Notes: a model not told the origin generated them from the letters alone. A stretch of 64,000 bases of DNA from Taudactylus pleione (GCA_031769625.1 JAUIMM010000519.1:5141501-5205500); one strand, 5' to 3'; counted from the stretch's first letter, positions 1-11,018 are shown. Translations and numbers: made by a program.

Positions 1-37
1 ACTTTAATGTTTTCTTTGTTTTTCCCTCATTATAGGA

Positions 38-601
38 ATGGCTTTTGATGATTGTACTGTATGGATAATTGGCCATTCATTTGTTTTTTGGGCGGCTAGG
101 TTCATGCAGGCGCAGGACGCGCCGTTGTTTCCGGGGGCTAGTGGAGTTAGATGGATAGGGGTCAGAGGTATGTTGTGGGAGAGCCTTAAGCCTAAACTCT
201 TGCAGCAGGTTCAGCGGTATGGCTTACCGAGAGTCGTGGTTATTCATCTAGGCGGGAATGATTTGGGCAAGAGGACATCTCTGGATTTAAGGCATGCGGT
301 GGTGGAGGATTTGGGTCAGATTATAATGGCATGGCCAGCTTGCACAATAGTTTGGTCTTTCATGGTCCCTAGATTGTGTTGGCGTGGTGTGGTTGACGGC
401 AGAGCCATTGATGAAGCCCGGAAGAAAGTGAACTTTACGGTTTCAAAATTTGTGTTGGAAAATGGTGGGGCAGTGGTCAGACATCCTAGGATAAAATTTC
501 GGTATACTTACCTTTTTCGGTCTGACGGGGTTCATTTAGCGGAGGAAGGTATGTTTATTTTTCTTGAGGATCTGTTTGAGGTTGTGGTTTCTGTGCGTTA
601 G
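38..601 (+). CDS. SGNH/GDSL-type hydrolase domain protein of a retrotransposon
   Basis: The 187-residue frame has the three hallmark blocks of SGNH hydrolases: a nucleophile block GHS with Ser14 (canonical families have GDS), GGND at residues 72-75 supplying the oxyanion Gly and Asn, and DGVH at 163-166 supplying the catalytic Asp and His. Such domains hydrolyse esters in lipids or carbohydrates; the substrate here is unknown. No signal peptide or membrane segment is evident. The start is the first Met after a pyrimidine-rich tract ending in AG at 34-35, which resembles a 3' splice site, so the real protein could begin upstream and be spliced. The frame is uninterrupted, unlike the hAT genes in this window, suggesting a young copy or selection. 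It is followed directly by the B1 repeat. Confidence 0.8.
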   Translation: MAFDDCTVWIIGHSFVFWAARFMQAQDAPLFPGASGVRWIGVRGMLWESLKPKLLQQVQRYGLPRVVVIHLGGNDLGKRTSLDLRHAVVEDLGQIIMAWPACTIVWSFMVPRLCWRGVVDGRAIDEARKKVNFTVSKFVLENGGAVVRHPRIKFRYTYLFRSDGVHLAEEGMFIFLEDLFEVVVSVR

Positions 602-647
602 TTCTATGGTGGCGGTGCAAGGTTTCTTTTGGCAGAACCTTGCTTTT

Positions 648-1038
648 GGCGGGAAAGAACGGCAGGTTACCTATTAGCACTGTGAATATTTGTTTACTCA
701 TTGTTTTGCTCACCTTCGTTGACTCATAAAGTCTGCTGGACCACCCTGCCGGGGGCAGCATCATCACCTTACCGGGTGGGTAGTCAAGATAGAAGGCTTG
801 AGCGTATTGTGTTGTGGTTGGAGTGTTTATAGTGTTAGGCTTGGGCTGTTGTTAGCCGTTCTTTCTTTGCCACCATATTTAAATTAATTTAATTAATATA
901 GTAACTAATTCATTATATGTTTTTAAATAAATAGCTAACAAATTCTGCCAAATACAAGTCTCCGTGTCTTTATTTCAATTAAGTATGTTATTGTCACTGA
1001 TTCACACGCAGGTCAATCCTCAGACGATGGGAAGTTTA
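648..1038 (+). repeat. Ngaro-like split direct repeat, B1 copy
   Basis: 391 bp that recur at 1289-1679 with no difference I could see. It begins GGCGGGAAAGAACGG and ends GATGGGAAGTTTA. It lies 46 bp after the hydrolase stop codon. Confidence 0.8.
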
Positions 1039-1288
1039 GATAAACGAAATGACTTTATAGGAGTGGAGAGGGTTAAACTTCCTAGGCTGGGGGCAGACCA
1101 GTGTGAGGAATCATGTGATAATTAGGGCCAATGGGTTTTTAGGGTTGTAGGTTATAGCAGGGATATTAGAGATTGTTGGAGGCGGAGTCAGCCTCTTTTG
1201 TTCCTGTCTTCCCACCCTCCCTCCCTAAAGTTTATTTTTATGGGCTCTTTTTGATTTGGGTTTGGTGATTGTTTCGTTGGCTATTTTA
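1039..1288 (+). repeat. Ngaro-like A2 segment between B1 and B2
   Basis: The 250 bp between the two identical repeats should, in Ngaro architecture, duplicate the element's left terminus (A1), which is outside the window. It ends in a T-rich stretch before B2. Confidence 0.6.
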
Positions 1289-1679
1289 GGCGGGAAAGAA
1301 CGGCAGGTTACCTATTAGCACTGTGAATATTTGTTTACTCATTGTTTTGCTCACCTTCGTTGACTCATAAAGTCTGCTGGACCACCCTGCCGGGGGCAGC
1401 ATCATCACCTTACCGGGTGGGTAGTCAAGATAGAAGGCTTGAGCGTATTGTGTTGTGGTTGGAGTGTTTATAGTGTTAGGCTTGGGCTGTTGTTAGCCGT
1501 TCTTTCTTTGCCACCATATTTAAATTAATTTAATTAATATAGTAACTAATTCATTATATGTTTTTAAATAAATAGCTAACAAATTCTGCCAAATACAAGT
1601 CTCCGTGTCTTTATTTCAATTAAGTATGTTATTGTCACTGATTCACACGCAGGTCAATCCTCAGACGATGGGAAGTTTA
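1289..1679 (+). repeat. Ngaro-like split direct repeat, B2 copy and element right end
   Basis: Second copy of the 391-bp repeat, offset 641 bp from B1. Similarity stops at 1679, which marks the probable right terminus of the element. Confidence 0.75.
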
Positions 1680-1904
1680 TTACAAAAACCAACAATACAC
1701 TGGTTTCGGCACTAGGGAGGAGGTTAGGTTTAGGCACTGGGGAGAGTTAGAGGAAGGGGGGGGGTTGGGATACCTACCTATCAGGACGCTGGCATCAGGA
1801 TTTTAACCACTGGGATCACAAGGCCCGGCTTCCCGTACCCAACCTGTTCTACACTGTTGACCACTCTCATACAAATACTGCAATCCCGAGGTCTTTAGAA
1901 CTGA
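1680..1904. other. Diverged GGTTAGG-rich dispersed repeat fragment
   Basis: Contains GAGGTTAGGTTTAGGCAC and a G-rich run, resembling the repeats at 16640-17215 and 28800-29750. No coding potential seen. Confidence 0.4.
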
Positions 1905-2502
1905 GGGCCTGATTCAGAGCTGGACGCTATTTGCACTCGCTCGTTCAGAAAAAGGGGCTGGCTATTTAAATTGAGCGCTCGCTCTTTGCGGTCTGTTGAC
2001 GCCTCTATGTCTGAGCGAGCGAACGAAACATGCGCTCGCTATTTTGCAAAGACGCCCCCTGGCCGCTCGCATCATACGTCATCTCCGCTATTTATTTGAT
2101 TAATCGAGTACATCGAAAGGCGTCTGAACTGCTCGCAGTGCTTGTGGTTGGATTTTCCTACCGCAATCATGCGAACAGTTCAGGCTAAGAAACAACCAAG
2201 TGACGAGGTCGATGACGCTGCTTTGTTAATTATGCACACACTTAAAATGCCGGTTTTGACCGTTTGGCACGTCTGCGTTCGGATCTCCACTCCCCGTTTT
2301 CAAGCACCTTCCCCTGTTACCACCCACAAACGCCTCATCCTGTCACTGAAATTAGCAGGCACTCGCTATTTTGCAAGCGCTCGATTTCCCACCACAATGA
2401 CTGGTTGGCGCATGCGCATTACGACCCATACGCATGCGCAGTTGTGCGAACATCGCTTGGAGCGAACGAGCGGCCGCTTACGAGCGGCTCTGAATCAGGC
2501 CC
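1905..2502. mobile_element. MITE-A family, long form (about 600 bp)
   Basis: Terminal inverted repeats GGGCCTGATTCAGAGC and GCTCTGAATCAGGCCC. ACTG occurs on both flanks. The interior is homologous to 44577-45175 across the whole length, sharing for example GATTAATCGAGTACATCGA. It carries CATGCGC-type motifs near the right end. The GGG/CCC termini suggest a PIF/Harbinger-like origin (inference). No transposase is encoded. Confidence 0.8.
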
Positions 2503-3774
2503 ACTGTCTTATCCTGATTCTTATCCTGCTTATCAAATCACGCTTTCAGAGTTTGCATCACTTGATCCACAACCTCTCAGCTTCCTCTATTATTTGGAGA
2601 ACCACAAGGCTCAGTCCTAGGTACTCTGCTTTTTTTTTCTATATCACCTCTCTTGGTAAGCTCTTCCAGAATCCAGTATTATCTATAAGCGGCTTGTCTT
2701 GATTTTCCCTTCTGCAATCCATTTGTGTAGCTTGATGTTCATTCTTTGTACCAGCATCAGTACACCACATCTGGAAGCACAGCAGAGGGATAGAGCCATC
2801 CATCTGCAAAGCCCAAATCCCCATGCAGGGTTCTCTGGTAAAGATCAGAGATTCACCTAGGAAGCACCGGCCTTCACAAACATTTACTGATGTTATATAA
2901 ATGTGGCTGGTAGGGCCCAGTGCTGATCTAAGCTACAACCATCTCCAGCTGTGATGTCACAATGCAGGTCACAGTCCTATATAAAAGATGCCCAGCTACT
3001 GGCAGCCATTTTGTGGTGATATATTGTCCTACACTGATACTCTCTGAGTAGTTTCTGCTTTAGTTAAGCGACTTTGGATAACAACTACTTATAAGTACTT
3101 TGGATTACATTTTCCAATAAGGTCCTGAACAGCAACATCTTCAGAAAAAGAATCTGAATATCATCTTCAGGTAAGGAATATATAACAAATTTTGTCCTGT
3201 CATCCTTACCCCTTCAGACACCTCCCTCCATTTATATGCAGTTTTGAATTTAGAAACAATGGATAAAGCAAATTATTCATCTGATATGACGCTGTATGAG
3301 TTAAAAATGGATACACACTTGTCTAATCCTCCGGGGATCCAAATCCAGACCAGATTGTTGACGCAATCGTACTGGAGTCCTGGATACAGATTTAACACCC
3401 AATATACTGTATGTCTGTACAGCTGTTCAATTTTGCAGCAGATCTCCAATTCGCATCTGCTGAAATTATCTGCTGAAAGGATTGTAACTGTACACACTTT
3501 TCCAATGTTTGGGATACCAGCTGCCACTCATCGGCAAGGGCATAGATACAATAGGTGTAGGGAGTTCAGCTGCTATGTACCCGGGCAACCTCTGTAACCC
3601 GTTCCTCTCCATACACCAAGTTAGACTGCCATCTTCTGAGCCCGGGCTTTCCTATTCTCACCAGAGTGCTGCTGCAGGGCATCAGCTGTCACTGGCCCTG
3701 CCGGCTCAGTCTCTCCTAACTGACTGATTTATTAGTAAATCATAGCCTTCTTGTATACCACGCTATGTCATAAA
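2503..3774 (+). other. Intergenic stretch with a candidate promoter and first exon
   Basis: No convincing coding region. The only structured part is a promoter-like block near 2951-2987 followed by a possible 5' splice site at 3171. The rest, including short open frames near 3244-3597, shows no recognisable domain. Confidence 0.35.
2951..2987 (+). promoter_or_regulatory. Candidate Pol II core promoter (CRE-like site and TATA box)
   Basis: TATATAAAAG lies at 2978-2987, and a CRE-like TGATGTCAC lies just upstream at 2952-2960. Transcription would start near 3010. A match to the splice donor consensus (CAG|GTAAGG) follows at 3168-3176, giving a hypothetical first exon of about 160 bp. It could equally be a solo LTR or a decayed element promoter. 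Confidence 0.35.
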
Positions 3775-3779
3775 CTATG

Positions 3780-3812
<33 letters not shown>
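3775..3812. repeat. TA microsatellite, left half
   Basis: Alternating TA run split by insertion of hAT copy 1. The right half resumes at 11022. Confidence 0.85.
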
Positions 3813-3974
3813 TAGGGGTGAGCGGGTTCGGATTTCTGAAATCCGAACCCCCCCCCGTGCCTCCCCGATCCGAGGCCGATCCGAGTCAGGCTCGACTTTT
3901 CCCGCCTGACTCAGATCTGAAATCGAGGCAAAACGTCATCATCCCGCCTTCCGGGTCTCGCGGGTTTTGGATCC

Positions 3975-4010
3975 TATATAAGGTACCCGCGTCGGCGCCA
4001 TTTTCTCACA
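3975..4010 (+). promoter_or_regulatory. hAT element promoter: TATA box plus GCGCCATTTT start region
   Basis: TATATAAGG at 3975-3983 is followed about 13 bases later by GGCGCCATTTTCTCAC, which resembles a YY1/initiator-type CGCCATTTT. The same TATA and GCGCCATTTT spacing recurs in the other hAT copies near 19805, 46898 and 51049, so it is probably the element's own promoter. Confidence 0.65.
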
Positions 4011-4390
4011 CGGCTGTGGACAGTGAAGAGGGAGGGTGGGAGTTAGGGCTGGCTGGGCTGTGTAGTGTAGTGTAGTGTAGTGCAGAGTAGTGTTGTGCTG
4101 TGCTGTGCTGCGCTGTGCTGCTGTTGTCCATAGGGGCTGTGTCCACTACTTCAAAGTCCATAGGGGCTGGCTGTGTTGTGCTGTGCTGCTGTTGTCAATA
4201 GGGGCTGTGTCCACTACTTCAAAGTCCATAGGGGCTGGCTGGACTGTGTTGTGCAGTCAGTTGTCCATAGGGGCTGTGTCCACTCCAAAGTCCTGTGCAG
4301 TGTCCCAGTCCTAAAGGGGTGCTGTAGTGTTGTCCAGGGGGTGCTCTGTCCGTCAGGGGTGCTCCCCCCAAGTGCTAAAAAAAAATATTT

Positions 4391-7300
4391 TTTCTGTGTT
4401 TGTGAATTGTGTGCGCAGTAGCCGCACGTGCATCAACAAAGTAGTGCCAAGCGTGCGCCTGTGTCATAAGTAAAGGGCCAGCTGGCTTGACCGTTAAAGG
4501 GTGCTGTAACCCCCAAAGTACACTCCAAACCAAATAAAAAAATATTTTCAGTGTTTGTGAAATGTGTACGCAGTAGCCACACGTGCATCAACAAAGTAGT
4601 GCCAAGCGTGCACCTGTGTCATAAGTAAAGGGCCGGCTGGCTTGACCGTTAAAGGGTGCTGTAACCCCCAAAGTACACTCCAAACCAAATAAAAAAATAT
4701 TTTCTGTGTTTGTGAATTGTGTGCGCAGTAGCCACACGTGCATCAACAAAGTAGTGCCAAGCGTGCGCCTGTGTCATAAGTAAAGGGCCGGCTGGCTTGA
4801 CCATTAAAGGGTGCTGTAACCCCCAAAGTACACTCCAAACCAAATAAAAAAATATTTTCTGTGTTTGTGAATTGTGTGCGCAGTAGCCGCACGTGCATCA
4901 ACAAAGTAGTGCCAAGCGTGCGCCTGTGTCATAAGTAAAGGGCCGGCTGGCTTGACCGTTAAAGGGTGCTGTAACCCCCAAAGTACACTCCAAACCAAAT
5001 AAAAAAATATTTTCTGTGTTTGTGAATTGTGTGCGCAGTAGCTGCACGTGCATCAACAAAGTAGTGCCAAGCATGCGCCTGTGTCATAAGTAAAGGCCCG
5101 GCTGGCTTGACCGTTAAAGGGTGCTGTAACCCCCAAAGTACACTCCAAACCAAATAAAAAAATATTTTCTGTGTTTGTGAATTGTGTGCGCAGTAGCCGC
5201 ACGTGCATCAACAAAGTAGTGCCAAGCGTGCGCCTGTGTCATAAGTAAAGGGCCGGCTGGCTTGACTGTTAAAGGGTGCTGTAAACCCCAAAGTACACTC
5301 CAAACCAAATAAAAAAATATTTTCTGTGTTTGTGAATTGTGTGCGCAGTAGCCGCACGTGCATCAACAAAGTAGTGCCAAGCGTGCGCCTGTGTCATAAG
5401 TAAAGGCCCGGCTGGCTTGACCGTTAAAGGGTGCTGTAAACCCCAAAGTACACTCCAAACCAAATAAAAAAATATTTTCTGTGTTTGTGAATTGTGTGCG
5501 AAGTAGCCGCACGTGCATCAACAAAATAGTGCCAAGCGTGCGCCTGTGTCATAAGTAAAGGGCTGGCTGGCATGACCGTTAAAGGGTGCTGTAACCCCCA
5601 AAGTACACTCCAAACCAAATAAAAAAATATTTTCTGTGTTTGTGAATTGTGTGCGCAGTAGCCGCACGTGCATCAACAAAGTAGTGCCAAGCGTGCGCCT
5701 GTGTCATAAGTAAAGGGCCGGCTGGCTTGACCATTAAAGGGTGCTGTAACCCCCAAAGTACACTCCAAACCAAATAAAAAAATATTTTCTGTGTTTGTGA
5801 ATTGTGTGCGCAGTTGCCGCACGTGCATCAACAAAGTAGTGCCAAGCGTGCGCCTATGTCATAAGTAAAGGGCCGGCTGGCTTGACCGTTAAAGGGTGCT
5901 GTAACCCCCAAAGTACACTCCAAACCAAATAAAAAAATATTTTCTGTGTTTGTGAATTGTGTGCGCAGTAGCTGCACGTGCATCAACAAAGTAGTGCCAA
6001 GCATGCGCCTGTGTCATAAGTAAAGGCCCGGCTGGCTTGACCATTAAAGGGTGCTGTAACCCCCAAAGTACACTCCAAACCAAATAAAAAAATATTTTCT
6101 GTGTTTGTGAATTGTGTGCGCAGTAGCCGCTCGTGCATCAACAAAGTAGTGCCAAGCGTGCGCCTGTGTCATAAGTAAAGGGCCGGCTGGCTTGACTGTT
6201 AAAGGCTGCTGTAACCCCCAAAGTACACTCCAAACCAAATAAAAAAATATTTTCTGTGTTTGTGAATTGTGTGCGCAGTAGCCGCACGTGCATCAACAAA
6301 GTAGTGCCAAGCGTGCGCCTGTGTCATAAGTAAAGGCCCGGCTGGCTTGACCGTTAAAGGGTGCTGTAAACCCCAAAGTACACTCCAAATCAAATAAAAA
6401 AATATTTTCTGTGTTTGTGAATTGTGTGCGCAGTAGCCACACGTGCATCAACAAAGTAGTGCCAAGCGTGCGCCTGTGTCATAAGTAAAGGGCTGGCTGG
6501 CTTGACCGTTAAAGGGTGCTGTAACCCCCAAAGTACACTCCAAACCAAATAAAAAAATATTTTCTGTGTTTGTGAATTGTGTGCGCAGTAGCCGCACGTG
6601 CATCAACAAAGTAGTGCCAAGTGTGCGCCTGTGTCATAAGTAAAGGGCCGGCTGGCTTGACCGTTAAAGGGTGCTGTAACCCCCAAAGTACACTCCAAAC
6701 CAAATAAAAAAATATTTTCTGTGTTTGTGAATTGTGTGCGCAGTAGCCGCTCGTGCATCAACAAAGTAGTGCCAAGCATGCGCCTGTGTCATAAGGAAAG
6801 GGCCGGCTGGCTTGACCGTTAAAGGGTGCTGTAACCCCCAAAGTACACTCCAGTCCAAACCAAAAAAAAAATTATTTTCTGTGTTTGTGAATTGTGTGCG
6901 CAGTAGCCGCACGTGCATCAACAAAGTAGTGCCAAGCATGCGCCTGTGTCATAAGTAAAGGGCCGGCTGGCTTGACTGTTAAAAGGTGCTGTAACCCCCA
7001 AAGTACACTCCAAACCAAATAAAAAAATATTTTCTGTGTTTGTGAATTGTGTGCGCAGTAGCCGCACGTGCATCAACAAAGTAGTGCCAAGCGTGCGCCT
7101 GTGTCATAAGTAAAGGCCCGGCTGGCTTGACCGTTAAAGGGTGCTGTAAACCCCAAAGTACACTCCAAACCAAATAAAAAAATATTTTCTGTGTTTGTGA
7201 ATTGTGTGCGCAGTAGCTGCACGTGCATCAACAAAGTAGTGCCAAGCGTGCGCCTGTGTCATAAGTAAAGGGCTGGCTGGCTTGACCGTTAAAGGGTGCT

Positions 7301-8275
7301 GTAACCCCCAAAGTACACTCCAAACCAAATAAAAAAATATTTTCTGTGTTTGTGAATTGTGTGCGCAGTAGCCGCACGTGCATCAACAAAGTAGTGCCAA
7401 GTGTGCGCCTGTGTCATAAGTAAAGGGCCGGCTGGCTTGACCGTTAAAGGGTGCTGTAACCCCCAAAGTACACTCCAAACCAAATAAAAAAATATTTTCT
7501 GTGTTTGTGAATTGTGTGCGCAGTAGCCGCTCGTGCATCAACAAAGTAGTGCCATGCATGCGCCTGTGTCATAAGGAAAGGGCCGGCTGGCTTGACCATT
7601 AAAGGGTGCTGTAACCCCCAAAGTACACTCCAAACCAAATAAAAAAATATTTTCTGTGTTTGTGAATTGTGTGCGCAGTAGCCGCACGTGCATCAACAAA
7701 GTAGTGCCAAGCGTGCGCCTGTGTCATAAGTAAAGGGCCGGCTGGCATGACCGTTAAAGGGTGCTGTAACCCCCAAAGTACACTCCAAACCAAATAAAAA
7801 AAATATTTTCTGTGTTTGTGAATTGTGTGCGCAGTAGCCGCACGTGCATCAACAAAGTAGTGCCAAGCGTGTGCCTGTGTCATAAGTAAAGGGCCGGCTG
7901 GCTTGACCGTTAAAGGGTGCTGTAACCCCCAAAGTACACTCCAAACCAAATAAAAAAATATTTTCTGTGTTTGTGAATTGTGTGCGCAGTAGCCGCACGT
8001 ACATCAACAAAGTAGTGCCAAGCGTGCGCCTGTGTCATAAGTAAAGGGCCGGCTGGCTTGACCGTTAAAGGGTGCTGTAACCCCCAAAGTACACTCCAAA
8101 CCAAATAAAAAAATATTTTCTGTGTTTGTGAATTGTGTGCACTGTGGCTGCACGTGCATCAACAAAGGAGCAGCGCCAAGCGTGCGCCTGTGTCCCATAA
8201 GTAAAGAGCCGGCTGGCTCATTTCTTAAAGGGTGGTGTAACCCACAAAGTGCACTACTCTCCAGCAAAAATAAAA
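4391..8275 (+). repeat. 155-bp tandem repeat array in the hAT leader, about 24 units plus a variant last unit
   Basis: Near-identical units repeat every 155 bp (one step enlarged near 6850 by a CAGTCC insertion). Each contains CTGTGTTTGTGAATTGTGTG, GTGCATCAACAAAGTAGTGC and AGGGTGCTGTAACCCCCAAA. The final unit (about 8112-8275) is a variant with CACTGTGGCTGCACG, the same variant that starts and ends the array in copy 3. Each unit leaves a 64-codon frame open on the minus strand, explained by homogenised repeats rather than coding. Confidence 0.95.
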
Positions 8276-8332
8276 AAATATTTTCTGTGTTTGTGTGCGC
8301 CTTAGCCGCACGTATATATCAATATAACATAA

Positions 8333-8650
8333 ATGGAGGACCAAACTTTCTCCGATAAAAATAAAATAGTGAAAGATCAAGAACCACTTCCTCCTAGTGC
8401 TGTTGCTGCTGCTGGGAGTCGTTCATCATCCCAGAGAGGAAGTAGGAACACCACTACTTTTACTAAACAATTGACCCTCCAACAGTCCCTAGCGATGAGG
8501 ATGAAGTACGACAGCAGTCATCCTGAAGCAAAACGTATAACTGAGGCCTTGACTGCTATGTTGGTGTTAGACGTGCGTCCGGTATCCGCCATTAGTGCAG
8601 TGGGATTTAGACAATTGATGGAGGTAGTGTGTCCCCGGTTCCAAATCCCG
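8333..8650 (+). pseudogene. hAT transposase, N-terminal remnant of copy 1
   Basis: The ATG at 8333 starts MEDQTFSDKNKI, the same beginning as in copy 3 at 52588, which fixes the family's start codon. After PPSA the frame jumps by internal deletion to a Ser/Thr-rich linker, then to a conserved hAT segment with KRITEALTAMLVLDVRPVSA and CPRFQIPS. In BED/hAT transposases this block lies between the zinc finger and the catalytic core. The BED finger is missing. The frame then runs into tandem repeat sequence at about 8660, so no functional protein is possible. Confidence 0.85.
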
Positions 8651-8659
8651 TCTACCCTC

Positions 8660-9985
8660 AAAACCCTCAAAGTGCTCCAAAAAATAAAAAACTATTTTTT
8701 TAATGTGCTTGTGACTTGTGTGCGATGTAGCCGCACGTGCATCAACACAGTAGCAGCGCCAAGCGTGCGCCTGTGTCATAAGTCAAGGGCCGGTTTGGAC
8801 ATCTGGTCCGGACTGAAGGACGTGCCAACAATTTCTGACAAGTCTACTGTCACTGCATATGATACTGTCCTGAAAGCAGCAGCGACAAGCGTGCGTCTGT
8901 CTGTTAAAGGGTGGTGTAACCCTCAAAGTGCGCTCCACAAACAATAAAAATATTCTTTTTTTTCCTGTCTTTGTGAAATGTGTGGGCTGTAGCCGCACCT
9001 GCATCCTTAAAGCAGCAGCGACAAGCGTGCGTCTGTCTGTTAAAGGGTGGTGACACCCTCAAAGTGTGCTCCACAAACAATAAAAATATTCTTCTTTTTT
9101 TTTCTGTCTTTGTGAATTGTGTGGGCTGTAGCCGCACTTGCATCCTCAAAGCAGCAGCGACAAGCGTGCGTCTGTCTGTTAAAGGGTTGTGTAACCCTCA
9201 AAGTGCTCCAAAAAATAAAAAACTATTTTTTTTATGTGTTTGTGACTTGTGTGTGATGTAGCCGCATGTGCATCAACACAGTAGCAGCGCCAAGCGTGCG
9301 CCTGTGTCATAAGTCAAGGGCCGGTTTGGACATCTGGTCCGGACTGAAGGACGTGCCAACAATTTCTGACAAGTCTACTGTCACTGCATATGATACTGTC
9401 CTCAAAGCAGCAGCGACAAGCGTGCGTCTGTCTGTTAAAGGGTGGTGAAACCCTCAAAGTGCGCTCCACAAACAATAAAAATATTCTCTTTTTTTCTGTC
9501 TTTGTGAAATGTGTCTGCTGTAGCCGCACCTGCATCCTTAAAGCAGCAGCGACAAGGGTGCGTCTGTCTGTTAAAGGGTGGTGACACCCTCAAAGTGTGC
9601 TCCACAAACAACAAAAATATTCTTCTTTTTTTTTCTGTCTTTGTGAAAAGTGTGGGCTGTAGCCGCACCTGCATCCTTAAAGCAGCAGCGACAAGCGTGC
9701 GTCTGTCAGTTAAAGGGTGGTGTAACCCTCAAAGTGCGCTCCACAAACAATAAAAAAATTCTTTTTTTTTCTGTCTTTGTGAATTGTGTGGGCTGTAGCC
9801 GCACTTGCATCCTCAAAGCAGCAGCGACAAGCATGCGTCTGTCTGTTAAAGGGTGGTGTAACCCTCAAAGTGCGCTCCACAAACAATAAAAAACTTCTTC
9901 TTTTATTTTCTGTCTTTATGAAATGTGTGGGCTGTAGCCGCACCTGCATCCTTAAAGCAGCAGCGACAACCGTGCGTCTGTTAAA
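8660..9985 (+). repeat. Tandem repeats inserted within the transposase coding region
   Basis: Roughly seven units related to the leader array, with the signature GTAGCCGCAC...GCATC...AGCAGCG. Two units, at 8786-8872 and 9322-9404, contain a transposase fragment reading LDIWSGLKD and STVTAYDTV, which copy 2 keeps in its native place at 21830-21903. The block from about 8668 to 8945 is duplicated at about 9204-9480 (offset 536 bp), so the captured coding piece was amplified with the repeats. Confidence 0.85.
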
Positions 9986-9986
9986 G

Positions 9987-10386
9987 GATTACATCGGTGA
10001 CAGCATCCAAGTAGGCATGTCAGACAGTCCGTACCTGTACTGGCAGGAAAAAGAAGCAATTTGGAGGTCCCTGTACAAACTGGCTCTATTTTACCTGAGT
10101 TGCCCCCCTCCAGTGTGTACTCCGAAAGATTGTTTAGTGCAGCCGGGAACCTTGTCAGCGAAAGGCGTAGGAGGTTGCTTCCACAAAATGTGGAGAAGAT
10201 GAAGTTCATAAAATGAATTATCAACTCTTCCAGGGAGACCAGCCTCCAGAACGTACAGAGGGACCTGTGGTTGTGGATTCCAGCGGGGACGAATTAATAC
10301 TTTGTGAGGATGAGGATGTACACAACACTGAAGAGGGTGAGGAATCGGTGGATGAGGAGGATGAGGACGACATTTTGCCTCCGTAG
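9987..10386 (+). pseudogene. hAT transposase C-terminal dimerisation region, copy 1 (frameshifted)
   Basis: Encodes DYIGDSIQVGMSDSPYLYW, then the hAT C-terminal block with YLSCP, FSAAGNLVSERRRRLLPQN and an acidic tail ending DEEDEDDILPP. A small deletion near 10106-10110 shifts the frame relative to copy 2. The hAT dimerisation domain normally holds the transposase together as an oligomer. The stop is TAG at 10384-10386. Confidence 0.85.
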
Positions 10387-11018
10387 AGCCAGTTTGTGCA
10401 GGGACAGATTAATTGCCAGCTTGTTTTGTGGGGGCCCAAACGAACCAATTATTTCAGCCACAGTCGTGTGGCAGACCCTGGCGCTGAAATGTTTGGTTTG
10501 TTAAAGTGTGCATGTCCTGTTTAAACAACATAAGGGTGGGTGGGAGGGCCCAAGGACAATTCCATCTTGCACCTCTTTTTTTTCTTTGAATTATGTACTG
10601 TTTGGGGCCTAGTTTTTCAAACTGCCATCCTGTCTGCCACTGCAGTGTTACTCCTAGATGGGTCACGTGTTTGTGCCGCCCACTCGTGTCGCTTAGCATA
10701 GTCATCCAGCTACCTCGGTGCAACCTTTTGGACATAAAAACACTATTGTGAGGTGTGAGGTGTTCAGAATAGACTGGAAATTAGTGGAAATTAAGGTTAT
10801 TGAGGTTAATAATAGCAAAGGAGCAGAAAAACCCACAAATTCTGTGATTTTAGCTGTTTTTATGCTTTTTTTAAAAAAAATACAGATCCAAAACACAAAA
10901 CCCAGAACCCAAAACACGGAAGGGTGGTTTTGGCAAAACCAATCCAGATCCAAAGCACGAAGAAAGATCCAGATCCAAAACCAAAACACAAAACACGAAA
11001 AGTGGCCGGTGCACACCC

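Larger units (their letters stand above)
1..1679 (+). mobile_element. 3' portion of an Ngaro/DIRS-like tyrosine-recombinase retrotransposon
   Basis: An SGNH hydrolase frame is followed by two 391-bp direct repeats (648-1038 and 1289-1679) separated by 250 bp. This matches the B1-A2-B2 arrangement at the right end of Ngaro-type tyrosine-recombinase retrotransposons, where A2 is a copy of the left terminus. Some Ngaro elements are known to carry a hydrolase-like frame after the recombinase. The reverse transcriptase, RNase H and recombinase would lie left of base 1 and are not visible, so the class rests on the split repeats plus the hydrolase. Confidence 0.75.

Noticed and set aside
38..601. 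Host GDSL esterase gene
   Set aside because: The immediately following B1-A2-B2 repeats and lack of host exons point to a retrotransposon gene.
4649..8104. Repeated 64-codon frames on the minus strand in each 155-bp unit, which could look like a protein family
   Set aside because: They copy one another because the repeat unit is homogenised. Unit changes are not biased to silent positions as far as I can see, and some units carry stops.
4391..8275. CRISPR-like regular spacing
   Set aside because: Whole 155-bp units are repeated with no unique spacers, and the setting is a eukaryotic transposon.
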